From Nectonema munidae (taxonomy: Eukaryota; Nematomorpha; Nectonematoida; Nectonematidae): a stretch of DNA of 64,000 nucleotides. The translations under genes and the position numbers were made by a program. Numbering within the stretch: the first letter of the stretch is position 1; each line of letters starts with the position of its first letter. Shown here piece by piece: positions 43,801-54,222 of the stretch. The notes under the pieces are model-generated. The model saw only the letters and a program-made list of their open reading frames with translations, searched no databases and was not told where the DNA came from. The DNA is taken from assembly GCA_030549495.1 (NCBI GenBank), contig JAUIRK010000248.1, positions 1-64,000 of the forward strand, written 5' to 3'.

Positions 43801-46450
43801 CGTTGAGTTCGCCATTGCTGAGATGCTCGCTAAGACGTCTTCATTGTGAAACATGAACTCCACCAACGAATGCTGCCTAGCTGATCCATCGGAAGGAGGG
43901 GGTGTGGAGCATTTGGTTCTGTTGTGATCGTCGCCATCTTTTTCCTCGAGGTATATCTCGTAGAGGACATCGTTCATTTGCAAAATTCCACTCTATCCCA
44001 AAGATAAAAAGAAAGGCATGTCACTTTTTACAAATCCTAAAGTAGCTGAAGACTTAAACGCTTTTAAAGTCCGCTGTTTCTTGTTGTAACACCTACCTCA
44101 GTGTTAGTATCTGGCGCGGGAGACATTAAAGGTAGGTACGGCACTGATCGAATGGAAGATATCTTATTAAAGTGCACTCCTATTCCGACTGCATATATTT
44201 AAAAATGGCGACTCCGACTCATACTCCAAATATTTGAAAATTTTAAATTATTAAATCCAAAAAGTTTTACGATTGAGAAGGTTTAACCGTCACATTGGCA
44301 TTTTATCTCTTCCTTGAATTTTATTCTGCTCTACTGAGGATGCTTCAGTTCAATGGAATTGAATTTTTCCTTTGAAAATCTTCAATTTTTACGCTTATCT
44401 GCATTTATCATAGTAAAATTGCCTTCCCTATATTTTTATCGCAATATTTTTTTTCTTTTTTTGTTGCATCATCATCATCATCCTCATTATCATTTTTATA
44501 GTAAGTATTTTTTCCCTCTTGATGGGAAATTGACTTTGATCAGACAGGTTCTTCTTCATTCAATTCGGCTAAACGCATCCTCTACTTTTAAACCAACTTT
44601 AATACAAATTTTTTCCAACTCACCCCGAATCTCCCTTTTTCCTATAATACCTTCAACTTTGGAATTCCATGCCTGTTTTATCATAATTTATTTGTCAGGA
44701 TGAAAAATGTTTCTTTGTTTTTCCCCAAATAAATTTAATTAAATATACTACAAACGCGTTAATAGGACGCTTTTGTGCTTTGAAGCAAGAGATTCATGGA
44801 AAATAAACTATACAGATTTATATAAGATATTCGTAATTTTTAACCCACATAAATGGGAAACAGAAATTGGAACTCCATAACAAATTTTCAAGGCCGTGCA
44901 AAATCTATCTAGGGCTACTAGGAATTAGACTAAAATTAGTAATTAGACTAATTGATGTGCATCAAAATAGAACATGTGATCATTTTTGATCATATAAAAA
45001 AGTATGTTAAAACATAATATCCAAGCTCAACACAATAATTACAACTCATGATCAATTAATCAATACATCCTATCATGAAAATTAACCGCCATCAATTGTC
45101 AATAATGCTTCACACTACCTTGCCAAATCCTTGAAGCCAACCCAGTTTTATCACCGGGATTAATTTCGCTACTTTATTGCAATCAACTAAATTTTACAAC
45201 TAATTTTACTTTTGTTACAATCAACTATATTTGCATATATTTTTTGTATTTAATTTTGCTTTCCATTCTAATCCATTTAAGGTTAAACAAAGCAAACCAC
45301 TTTTTAACTTCATCAAAACTAAGAGTCTCGTTCTCTTTGGGAACATTGGTCTTAAATAATATACTGCTGTTGATTTTAATCCTGTCTGTAAATAATTCAC
45401 ATCATAATTCAACTAATCTTCAAGTATGGTAATAGTACTTTTTTTTTTTATTTATTATGAACTTCATGCTTTCTCTAAATTCTTCATTTATCAAGGAATT
45501 CTTCATGAATTTCTTTCTTCATTTCAGAACTAATTTCTTTTAATTATAATTTTTTATCTTAAAAACTTTCGTCAACTTAAAAAATTTAATTTTCCAATTC
45601 ACAAAAAAGTTTTGCCTCCATAAAAATTCTTTATTCTGAATCAGCTAAATTTTTACTTCTTAATTATCTTTTTTCAATTCTAAAAAACGCTCTTTCTAAG
45701 ATACAAAATAAAATTGAAAAAAGGCAATTTAGGACTTAAAAAGGAGAAATTAGAATTGAAAAAAAACTATTTAGATTTGAACAAAGACAATTTAGAACTT
45801 AAAAAAGAAAAATTAGAACTAAAAATGACATATCTCTTCTATAACCTCGAGAGTTTGGACACGGGAGATATCTCCTTATAATTTTTACCTATTATTATCG
45901 TCGAAACCCACATAAGAATAGAGAAATGCAATTTTTCTTTCTTATTGTTTCTTGAATATATGATTAATAAATGCCTTATTATTTTTCCATATACATCGAT
46001 GCCCCCAAATTTATTTCTGAATTTGAGAGAAGTATGTCCATTATAATTTGTCTTTTACTTCCATTTTATTCACGTCTACACAACAACTAAAAATATGGGA
46101 ATTCAGGCATCTACGGAAACACTTGGAATATTCTCGCAAGGCGTAACAAATATTGAGAAAGGAAAAGTTGGAAAGTACCAAGCCGTTGCAAATGGATAGG
46201 ATAGCGAAACTATTTTCAATGTTTTGGAATTTTCCAGAGAAAAAGCACTCGATGGAACAGAGATCTTTGCTGATCAACTTTCTTAGGTTGGGAGAAATGA
46301 GTTCGTGGTGGTTGTATAAATGCAGCACAAAATTTTTGCCGTAAACGTTTTCCAGAACGAAGGAATGGTGAGGACTTTCTGCGTGCCTTTCTTCTCTGAA
46401 TTCGTTGATTGCATTGGAGTCGTTGATTCTTCTCACTTTTATTTTGTGTG
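34835..46450 (-). CDS. Secreted M12B (reprolysin/ADAM-type) zinc metalloprotease, core exons, incomplete
   Basis: Minus-strand host gene. Firm exons: 46179-46450, 43618-43992, 42281-42355, 37748-37853, 34835-34954. The first gives an M12B propeptide (VYGKNFVLHLYNHHELISPN, ECFFSGKF, AILSICNGL). The next starts SGILQMNDVLYEIYLEE, passes a furin-type site RREKR and enters the catalytic domain (KPYYLLYLDVYTG, ALQVINI). Then comes ANYLLTKSNLEQEINLKVSS. The zinc site is split: GIATAF, SAVVLEAFRPESGHILAHEI then AHN joins LGANHDGEN, making HEIAHNLGANHD, followed by the Met-turn region GPYVMGT and WSKCSKYQISNF. The AA|T split asparagine and GT-AG sites support the join. The signal peptide, part of the catalytic domain between 42281 and 37853, and the C-terminus are not firmly placed. 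It could be ADAMTS-like or a short arthropod reprolysin. Acts outside the cell; substrate unknown. Confidence 0.85.
35017..35195. repeat. Direct repeat, left copy
   Basis: About 180 bases (TTAAATCACCAAAGCCGGAC then AAAATGGCCAAGAAAA...) nearly identical to 36437-36632 in the same orientation. The pair encloses 1.2 kb that includes a hAT remnant. It lies in the intron upstream of the catalytic exon of the metalloprotease. Confidence 0.8.
35786..36160 (+). mobile_element. hAT element remnant: terminus plus transposase C-terminus
   Basis: Begins CAGGGCCTGCGTACCCTATT, followed by GGCTTGAGCCCCC and GAGCCCCCC, a GC-rich hAT-type end shared with the element at 21637. At 36025-36150 the plus strand encodes YQAALTIGISTASCERSFST then LKRVFKFL and KSRRLNV, the hAT C-terminal dimerisation motif (STASCERSFS.L). 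The catalytic region is missing and the right terminus was not found, so this is a deleted, decayed copy. Confidence 0.7.
36437..36632. repeat. Direct repeat, right copy
   Basis: Matches 35017-35195 closely apart from a ~30-base insertion near its right end. The two copies frame a 1.6-kb block. This may be a local duplication interrupted by the hAT insertion, or an element with direct terminal repeats; no protein helps decide. Confidence 0.8.
36640..37740. other. Intron sequence, AT-rich, nothing recognised
   Basis: Lies between the two zinc-site exons of the metalloprotease. A 74-codon plus-strand frame at 37328-37552 has no recognisable motif. Confidence 0.4.
37908..37942 (-). CDS. Candidate 35-base exon just upstream of the zinc-site exon
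   Basis: Flanked by TTTTAG and GTAATC and separated by a 54-base intron from exon 37748-37853. In the phase forced by GIATAF it reads RTIYGLGSWNL then I|GIATAF, plausible before the M12B GxA motif. It needs two bases from a preceding exon that I could not place, so it may be spurious. Confidence 0.4.
38200..38283 (-). CDS. Candidate metalloprotease exon (mid catalytic domain)
   Basis: After an acceptor GTTGTAG this segment reads YFNQSNTLFRLESLCSYQRK then KTSLESF, and open frame continues GTQVLMTIQE. M12B domains have a helix with C..YQ-like residues followed by a VLLTG-like strand at this point. The phases do not close with the neighbouring exons as drawn, so either a boundary is wrong or another small exon is missing. 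Confidence 0.35.
38430..38750 (+). other. Unidentified coding-like remnant
   Basis: One plus-strand frame reads about 100 codons with ordinary protein composition: LPENINNILNFNSSQIKQNL, SLVPFYKNCKFYQTFDFKLA and DYYRNNNLFIKDFL, ending CIINNCYSCKVSVN. The opening LPENI resembles the last part of LINE reverse transcriptases, but I could not confirm it. It sits in a metalloprotease intron on the opposite strand. A 14-base perfect palindrome GGCACATATGTGCC lies downstream at 38905-38918. Confidence 0.35.
39357..39863 (-). mobile_element. 5'-truncated LINE 3' end with (TTATG)n tail
   Basis: The minus-strand frame 39441-39863 reads KIEKVQKVFTKHLKGMQNLC, YIERLQKIDLPSLYYRSLRN then EMISIFNI and RYLIQRAYNHWNGLPNEVVN, the C-terminal end of CR1/L2/Jockey-type LINE polyproteins. 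It is open over 140 codons to its stop. Downstream the minus strand has an AATAAA followed by four or five TTATG repeats, the microsatellite tail of the insertion. The short open end and tidy tail suggest a fairly young, severely 5'-truncated copy. Confidence 0.8.
40188..40306. mobile_element. 119-bp piggyBac-type mini-element, copy 1
   Basis: Ends are CCCGTTAACGGCC and GGTCGTTAACGGG, an inverted repeat with terminal CCC/GGG. The right flank is TTAA (40307-40310) and the left flank GTAA (40184-40187), one base from TTAA. TTAA duplication and CCC ends are the piggyBac hallmark. Inside are AATCGTCTGCGTTT and TAGATATCGTCTG, shared with copy 2. Confidence 0.75.
41224..41352. mobile_element. 129-bp piggyBac-type mini-element, copy 2
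   Basis: Ends are CCCATTTACGACC and CTTAAATGGG, with perfect TTAA on both sides (41220-41223 and 41353-41356). It shares the interior strings AATCGTCTGCGTTT and TAGATATCGTCTG with copy 1, 0.9 kb away, so both belong to one non-autonomous family. Confidence 0.82.
41519..41887. mobile_element. 369-bp non-autonomous hAT element with perfect 8-bp target duplication
   Basis: Ends are CAGCGTTTCCCAAACTTTTT and AGTTTGGGAAACACTG, a standard hAT-type inverted repeat. GTCCAGAC flanks both sides (41511-41518 and 41888-41895). Interior tandem-like strings (GCGACACAC, GTGACACACAC) lie near the right end. No transposase is encoded. The perfect duplication suggests a relatively recent insertion. Confidence 0.9.
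43202..43421. mobile_element. 220-bp element with ~30-bp terminal inverted repeats
   Basis: The left end CAGGAGATTTATTTAATATT then TCGGACATCACG matches the reverse complement of the right end, CAGGAGATTTATTAATGTAA then TATTTCGGACACCACG, with a 3-base offset. The interior is less AT-rich than the surroundings. I could not see a convincing target duplication, so the superfamily is unknown. It lies in the metalloprotease intron between exons 43618-43992 and 42281-42355. Confidence 0.7.
43993..45630. other. Metalloprotease intron, repeats only
   Basis: No exon found. About 44170-44230 carries AAGTGCACTCCTATTCCGAC, AATGGCGACTCCGACTCATA and CTCC, resembling 15299-15345 in an ETFDH intron; GACTCCGACTC strings are typical of short transposon debris. 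A 116-codon plus-strand frame at 44353-44703 has a CATCAT run and no known motif. Confidence 0.4.
45640..45881 (+). pseudogene. Coiled-coil C-terminus, probably from a Harbinger-type Myb/MADF protein
   Basis: Plus-strand frame with heptad-like repeats LKKGNLGLKKEKLELKKNYL then DLNKDNLELKKEKLELKM, ending LFYNLESLDTGDISL and a stop. Such Lys/Glu/Leu repeats are common at the C-terminus of the DNA-binding protein of Harbinger elements. A shorter similar piece lies at 51690-51835. No Myb domain was seen upstream, so this assignment is inference. Confidence 0.35.
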
Positions 46451-47590
46451 CTTGAAAAATTGATATACCGAATTTTAGAATAGAACAAGGATGATTTAAA
46501 ATAAAAATGATTCAATTTCTTACTTTTGAATTTCGGAAATTCTAGGGAATCAGTCTAAAGCAAAAGATGGAAACAATGAAAGAAAACCATAGAAAAAGGT
46601 GTTAAATGAATTTACTTTGGAATGAGAGAAGCTTTGGTTTATCAAAATGCATAGAAGTAGAAAAGATGAAATAAATCTACACATTCTAAATACAAAAAAC
46701 CTATAAAAATGAAAAATTTATATATTTAATCAAATCATTCAAAAAACTAAAGTGTTCTTGAAAAAAATATACCCACAATTTTTTATATGACGTGCAAAAA
46801 GTGTTCTTTTTAAAGCCATATATTTTTCCAAATGCCTATTTCAGCTAAAAAAATGATAGGTTTTAAAAAAGAGAAAGATTGCTTTCCTTTTTTAACGAAA
46901 ATTCTTGTTTTGTTTGAAGAAATAGATTTGGAAGACCGTGAAAGTACGGTTGAATTACTTAATCTAGCTCAGTTTGGCAGTTTTTAGAAAGCTATTTTTT
47001 TAATTATTATCAATGAATTATAAAAGTTACTTGAAAAATAAAATCTTTAACATTGTTATACACGGATTTTGGCTAAAAAAAATCAAAACTAAGCTTTTTC
47101 TTCAAATTAGAAAAGTATGAAAAAATTCAAGCTATGAATAACTTTTTAAATAATACTTTCAGATTTAATAATAATAATGATTTTATTTTTGAACGAAAAA
47201 AAACAAGTTTCATAATTGTAAAAAAAGAAACAAATTATTGAATATAATAAGGGAAAAAATTTGCTACTGAAATCCTTGAATTTCAACAATATAATAGAGA
47301 AGACATTCTGAAAAACAATGAAGTATTCAAGGAGAATCAATAGTAGATACAAAAAACACTTTATAAAGTCTATAAACAGATGATGTATGTAACATATGGC
47401 AGAGAAATAAGAGAAAAATATTGAAAGAAGAGAGTTGATTTGCTGTATTCAATATGAGTGGAGAGGATTGAAATGAGTTGAAAAGTCAGATATTAAAAAC
47501 CAAAAACAGGCAAAGAAAAAGCTAGAGTATAAGACAGTTTCAAATAATTATAATATATAATGACATACAAAAATAGTTCAATGATTCGTA
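46451..47590. other. AT-rich region, intron of the metalloprotease if the gene extends upstream
   Basis: No coding exon or element recognised. An ATT-rich patch (AATAATAATAATG) lies at about 47168-47182. Confidence 0.4.
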
Positions 47591-47599
47591 TAATTGGCC

Positions 47600-50500
47600 G
47601 GGTAAATACTCCTTCAATCTTTTTTTTTTAATTTTCAAATTAATGTTTTTCCTGATTTTAATTGGTATTGAGTTTCATACTTTGATAGCACTGTTTAAAA
47701 AACTATGTCTATAAAGGAATGTGTTGCAAGTTTTCATTTTTATATCATTTTTACATCTTAAATTTTATGCTAAAAAATCTAAATTTACAGTAACACGAAA
47801 GTAGTTTTTGTGATGATCATCACATTTACACTTGTAGATGAAAGAAGCCAATTGAAATTCATTAATTTGTTCAAGGGTAAATGAAGATATTTATTCCTAA
47901 AGAAATTTATAATATCATTACCAACAAATCTCAAAGCTTTATCTATTTCTTATTTAATTTATTAAAATTAACTATTGAGGATTTAGCCCAAATATAATTT
48001 GCATATACTACTTTAGATTCAATTAGTAAATGATATAGATAGATACGCTAACTTTTTCAGGAATCATACTTTTGAATCTTATATATCTGACCTGACGCAA
48101 ACCTAAATTAGAATCAAGAGTGATTCCTAGATATTTGTAAGATGTAGCTTGAACCATTCGATGTGGACCAAAAAAATATTTATACATGTAAGAGAATTGC
48201 GCTACAAAAAATATATGCTGGGTATCATTTGACAACACTTTTAAAACTGCTAGGTCATCAGCATACATATATAGTATACATTAAATAAATCATTATTAAA
48301 TTGAAAGATATCATTTATATATATGTCAAAAAAAAGGGAGGTCCCAATATGGATCCCTTTGACAGGCACTCCATGGCATACGATTTTCGAGATAACTTTC
48401 AATGAAATTCAAAAATTTACTTCTGAAACCAAAATTATACAATTTTAAGAGTAACTTTTTATCATTAACTTTATCAATAAAGGCTTTACTGAAATCTATG
48501 AATATGCCTAAATTTTTATATTTATAATCACAAGAAGCAAAAATTTCATTAACAACTTGTGAAAGAGCTGTATCGCTTGAAAAACCAGATGTAAAACCAA
48601 ACTGTTGATCATTAATCAATTTCTATTTATCAATGAAGCACACGATTCTTTTATAAATGATCTTTTCAGGTAATTTACTAAAAAAAGATATTAAACTTAT
48701 AGGACGATAATTATTTAAATCTTTCTTATCTCCAGATCTTAAAAACAGGAGTTTTGTGATTTTTAACATATCAGGACAAGTTCCCTCATCAAACATTTTA
48801 TTATATATAACTTATAAAGTTATAATTTTGCCCAATTTGTTGGAAATATCATCCCATCCACAAGATGAAGAATAATTAAAGTTTTGTGCAGCACATAATA
48901 TATCACTTTCAGTTATATCATCAAAATAAAAGGTTTTTTCATTGAAGGTATGTATGGGTAAGAGATGGTGTAGTATTGTTCAACGCTAGATTATCATTTT
49001 TCAAAAAATCTACTTGAATTAGGGAATGATTAGAATTACTCCTTAGTGAATTTATTATACTCCAAATTTTTTTGTTGTAAATTTTTACAATAATGAAAAA
49101 GATTATAGTAATAAGCCTGTTTAGCTCTTTTCACCAACTTGTTGTATTGGGTCCTTAATTAATATTGTGAATTTTTTATAAACATTGTTATCCCAAGTTT
49201 TACAATGCAAATTGAATAATCTATTTTATTCACTGAGTTTGTAGACAATTTGAACAGTTTCATACAAGCATTTATCCCTTACTTTGAAATTTTACAGAGT
49301 TAAGTAGATGATCAGAGATTTGAACTAATATGTTGCCGGACTGAGCTACATGGGAATCAAAATTTATAAAAATATTGTCAATCAAAGTAGCCTTGCTTTT
49401 ACTGAAACGCGTTGGAGAAGGAATACATGGTTTATAAGAATATTCAAATAATAGGTTTAAAAATGCATCAGCATACTGATCAATTAGATTAGATAGATCC
49501 ATATTAAAATAACGGATAAGAATAATTTGTCATTAAAGTCAATGTGCTTCAAGAAGAGTTCAAATTCCAATTAAAATTGGTATAAATTTGTATCAGGTGG
49601 TCTATAAAGAATTGCGAGTCTACTTTTAGAGTCAGGTAGGTCAATAAGCATATATTCAAAAGTTATAAAATTTAAATCAACACAAAATTCATCAAAACAA
49701 AGTTTATCATTAACATAAAAACCAACGAATACAAGTCAAAATCTCCGCTAACCAAAATCTTCGCTAATCAAAATCTCCGCTACCAAAATTATGGCTAATT
49801 ATATTAAAAATCCATGTTTTTCTGAGGCGAAAATTTCGAAAACTCAACATTATTAAAGCAAAATAAAAGATTCGAAATGCACAACTCGATTTCTTGATAT
49901 TTCTTTTTTTATTTATTGATGCTGAAAATGTAAAAAACTAAACTTCGTTTACATTCAGAGTTCACAAAAGACATATTCTTAGCTCAATTAATAGAGTTGG
50001 AATGGTTTTTTACAGATTTGAATTTTACTTCAAATAAAGGTGCACAGTCTTAAAGTTCATAACTTGAGCTTTCATTTGGTCTATCGCGCGATAAATTTGG
50101 TTGAGAAACACGAAAGTGGCCGGCATTAAAAGAATTGACTATTTTAAGTATTGGCAAGTAAAGTAGAGTGCGCAACGAGATTGGATATCAATATCAAGAA
50201 AATTAATTGATTGTATGTTCTTCGCTAAGGAAGCTACAAATTTAGGACTACGAAAAGTATAGCTAAGATTGCTCAGCATAACATGTGTATTCTTGTAAAC
50301 CTTCAAAATATTTCTCCACTTAAATTTTAGGGCATATAAGAAATTAAACGTCATTTATTTTCTGCAAATTTTTTGGAAATTTTCAAGTTATTATTTCAAA
50401 AGTTTTAGTTAGAAAAAATACAGTTTATAGAATATCTGACAAAATTGAGATAAAGCTTTTTTGGATTTTGAACTTTAGAAATTTTGCTTCCAAAGATTCA

Positions 50501-51330
50501 CATAAGAAATTTGAACAGTTTTTAGTTTTGGGATATTTAAAATTTTTATGAAAATTATTATCTATATAGATTTTGACTCGATACCAAACCAACACCTCCC
50601 GCTGACCTATTAAATCTACATTTAGAAACAAAGTTGAAACCAGAAATGAAATATGAATTTCTATCATTCCATATCTCTGTTAATAAGATTAGATCCAATT
50701 ATATTAAATAGGGACCTGACTTCATCATAATTATTAAACAAACTTCTACAATTTAAATGGAAAAAATTAAACTGTCTTTCATTGAAAAGATTTTTCAGTT
50801 CACTTTGTTCATAATAAGCAAATTTATTTATGCACTTTTTGAGAAACATCTTCAGTATAGATTTGATCAAATAAATTAAAAATCATATGAATGTTGAGAT
50901 ATATGTGATCATTTGTTATAAGAAAAATATTAGAAAGAAATGCGCTAGATGTCTGAGTTAAATTCTGATTACATGGTACTAAATTAGACTGTTGGTATTT
51001 ATCAATATCTTTACTATTGATGTAAACTTTTTTACGCTTAAAATTGCAAAATAAAACACCATCAAAGCTACATTTAAACACCCAGCTGAATATACGCGAT
51101 TATTTACACGACATCATAATAGCTTACCCCAACCCTTTAAAATAGAACGTTTTTTAAAGATGTCTTCTTTGATACGATGCCTGCTAAAACGAACAAATAC
51201 ATGTTTTTTATTCTTACTCATTTTTATTATTATCTGATCACATTTTTCAATGTCATCATTCTTAACCATTAAACCCATTTCTGAATAAAATAAATTTAAA
51301 ACATCACCTAATTACTTTATTTTTTATTAA
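47600..51330 (-). mobile_element. CR1/Jockey-like LINE, nearly full length but decayed
   Basis: Read on the minus strand: the end of ORF1 at about 51060-51320 (KNKKHVFVRFSRHRIKEDIF), the endonuclease start at about 50690-50800 (FNFFHLNCRSLFNNYDEV), the endonuclease end at 49272-49502 (IPSPTRFSKSKATLIDNIFI, then QISDHLL), the RT at 48326-48619 (QQFGFTSGFSSDTALSQVVN, LGIFIDFSKAF) and YADDLAVL near 48250, ending in a thumb region at about 47640-47940 (KALRFVGNDIINF, YLHLPLNKL). The whole structure is present over 3.7 kb, but several frameshifts and stops interrupt it. A MITE-like AAAATCTCCG string lies within it at 49738-49795. Confidence 0.75.
49738..49795. repeat. AAAATCTCCGCTA short repeats inside the LINE
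   Basis: Three consecutive units GTCAAAATCTCCGCTAACC, AAAATCTTCGCTAATC and AAAATCTCCGCTACC. The reverse complement of the same string occurs at 55905-55925 (TTTTTGGAGATTTTGAC), so this may be one end of a small inverted-repeat element family. Confidence 0.6.
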
Positions 51331-51689
51331 AACATCACTTTATTTATAGAAGTCTTGTAGCTAGAGAAAGTGAAAACTCAGTGTAAGCAAATTTGATCCC
51401 GACCTTAAAAGTTGTAATAACACTTCAAAACCGCGAAAACTGAATACAGCTGTATATATAGGAACCAGACAAATTCAGCCTAAAGACAATTTGCCCTTTA
51501 AATATACTGATACTAATATTATCTTGAGGCAGAATTGTCTAGACGTTGAATTACCCAAAGTCGAATTGTCCCTGGACCAAAGTGCAAAATTTTATAATTA
51601 AAAAAGCAAATAAAAAAAAATAATTGAAGAAATGATAAAATTTGAAATAATTTAATTGCTTCTTGTAAAAAATTTTGAAAATTTAATAT

Positions 51690-51835
51690 CGAAATAATTT
51701 TAAAAATTTCAAAAAAGAGTTTAAATAAAAATGACACATTTCCAAAAGCACAAAATAGAATTGCAAAAAGACCAAATGAAATTGGAAAAGGACCAAATAG
51801 AATTTAAAATGGTATATATAGTAGAGATGCGTAGT
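51690..51835 (+). pseudogene. Second coiled-coil remnant similar to 45640-45881
   Basis: Plus-strand KMTHFQKHKIELQKDQMKLE then KDQIEFKMVYIVEM, similar in rhythm and ending (ELKMTY versus EFKMVY) to the piece at 45640-45881. Probably a remnant of the same transposon protein; too short to be sure. Confidence 0.3.
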
Positions 51836-52204
51836 TAGAGGAAAAATATCCGCTTCTGAATCTACTAAAGAAATCGAACACCAAAAGTCTCCAAAGAACT
51901 CTGATAAAAAAAAACATACATTTTCTTGAATGAATACCAAATTCACTAAGTCTGATTTTTCAAAATCCAAATTCTGAATCCGCATTTTATGGAAATGGGC
52001 ATTGTAAAGGGAAGCAAAGAGAATTTTGGCTTCGTTGGTTGCATCAATATTTCAGACATCTCATTTTGATTGAAAGAAGAGTTACAGCTTACATACTTTT
52101 TAAAAAAAGACATTTAATTTTCTAAGGACCAGTTTATAAGAAAGTTGCAATCCTTAAAAGAAACTTTACTGCCCAAAGACACAATATTTTAAACATAAAT
52201 TATA

Positions 52205-52330
52205 ATGTTCTAGTTTTCTAAGTGGATCCGTTGGGTCCATGCATAAAGTACGTTCGCATAAAATTAGTACTTTCGGACCCCCCCCCCCTATACGCGCGTG
52301 TAAGTTTTTTATAATGGGGCCCAAATCACT
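52205..52330. repeat. Fragment of a GC-punctuated transposon end with a C11 run
   Basis: TGCATAAAGTACGTTCGCAT, then TTTCGGAC followed by 11 C (52278-52288), then TACGCGCGTGTAAG and GGGGCCC. Strings of the AAGTACGT...TTTCGGACCCCCC type recur in many invertebrate genomes as non-autonomous element ends (recalled, not searched). No partner end found in this window. Confidence 0.4.
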
Positions 52331-54190
52331 TTTCCCTAGACCCAAAATGAACCCTGGGTTGAAGAAGCCTGAGATAGACAAAGGTTTTAATAAAATTAAG
52401 ATATGTGAAAGGGAGAAAGAAATGATGAATCAAGTTTAAATAAAAGCAAAATCCAAACAAAAAAGCTATGATATAAGGTAGTCTTCGTGAAAAGACCTTG
52501 TTGGACAAAAATCACCTTTACACCAAATAGTAAGCAAGCAGGCACAGTTGTAATTTCGTGGCCAGACTTTTAACCCAAATAGCAAAAGATAATGAATCCC
52601 AAAAAAAAGAAGTTATTTCAGTATCTGATTTCAGAGTTGAACATAAATCTCTAACTTGTTTTTAACATAATACTGGGTGTTTAAAGTTGGCGTTTTGGGT
52701 AACTACCTGACTTTAAATGTATATAGAATAAATGGTTCAGCGAAAATGTGGCCTCCTCAAGACAAGTCTACGAATTGCCGAGACCAGAAGAAGAATTGTC
52801 CAAAAGCTGAATTGACCTTTTCCAAATGAACATAAGTTATTAATTTTCTTTGTATTTTTGAGTTAATCATTAGAATTTATAGAATTTCTCATTTGAGTTT
52901 ATCATTTAAAACTTTATATAAAATTTATTTAATATTTTAAAAATTTTTTTCAACAAAAATTAAAATTAGAAATAACTGTTTTGTAACTTTAAAATTTTGT
53001 AAAAACCACTCTAAAAATTTTTTTAAAATTTTTTTCCAACTTAATAATTTTAAAATACTAATTAATTAATAATAAAAAAATTATTACTTTTTTGCTGTAT
53101 GATTTCCATTAGTTACGCTATATAATATTTTAAACTATATAATATTTAAACACATTAGTTTGTATTGGACTCCTGTTTAAACAAGTAATTTTTTATTTTC
53201 ACTCATCATTTAAATTCAAATAAACTTTTTTTTAAATTTTTAGAGTGAGAGTGGGGGGGGGGGGGGGATAACCCATAAGTACCAAAAAATCACTTTGAAT
53301 GTAATTTAAATTTTTTATTTTATTTTATCCACTTACTTAGTTAGTAAGATTAATTGATTAGTCTTAATTAGTAAAAATAACCTATACGGTTTTTAATTGA
53401 AAACTTATTTCTATGCAGGTAAGAGCCATTTTTCATAATCTCTAAAATTGTTGTTTAAATGCATGTACAAATTTTTAGTTTGTACTAATAATAAAAAACT
53501 AAATAAAATAAAATGGCATAAAGGTCAAAAAAATTCAATTTAGATTATCAATTCTCACCTCATATCAACTCCCCCAAGATCAATTATACCAACTCGACAG
53601 AATCGCTTTTCCTACTCACCCTAGTTAGACCACGAGCTCGCCTCACCAGTGCAACTACTTTGCTACCTATCAAGTTCTACTTATGAAACAGCTAGCCAAC
53701 TAGAATAGTATGGAATTTGGCGTCCAGACAATTCTGCCCCCAAAAATATTGATATTAATATGGCATTGAGGCCGAATTATCTGTGAACTGTAGATTGATC
53801 AATTTCATTATTTCTCAGAACTAAACTTTCACAGTGACAAAATTTTCTTGAGAGCATATCTTTCAATAAAAGTTTATCTATCTTTGAATAAGTTTATTAT
53901 TAGCAAACTAGATCATATACTTTCCTCTCATTAAATATGAAAAGACAATAATTGGTATAGTTGTTAACAGAATCACAAGATTTGGTGGACAAAGAATTTA
54001 ATTCAAATAAAAACAGGAGGTTTCTTAGTTGCTGACATAAACATGAGATTTCCTAATAAGAAAATGGGTTTTTCCTATGGGTTTTTTTCGCGGCCTTGAC
54101 TAGGCCTGAAACTTTACCGGCTGACTAGGTGTCCTTTGACCGGCACAGAATGGGGTGAAGCAAAATAGGACTTATCACAAATATCTTTAC
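52331..54190. other. AT-rich region with a 15-base G run, no recognised gene
   Basis: A run of 15 G lies at 53253-53267. Short GAATTGTC/GAATTATC-bearing segments at about 52755-52815 and 53725-53790 resemble one at 51525-51580. Confidence 0.4.
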
Positions 54191-54222
54191 CTAAGAAGAT
54201 GATGGCTCCGTACAAAAATGGA
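54191..54222 (-). CDS. Speculative signal-peptide exon of the metalloprotease
   Basis: A 32-base segment with a strong pyrimidine tract and CAG before it and GTAAAG after it on the minus strand. In the phase needed by exon 46179-46450 it reads PFLYGAIIFL then A, a hydrophobic stretch that would fit a signal peptide and joins to HKIKVRRIND. No ATG lies in it, so another exon would be needed upstream. The surrounding 54200-54650 is less AT-rich than the background, as a 5' region might be. Confidence 0.25.

Noticed and set aside
44353-44703. 116-codon plus-strand frame with a His run
   Set aside because: The His run comes from a CAT microsatellite; the rest has no recognisable motif.
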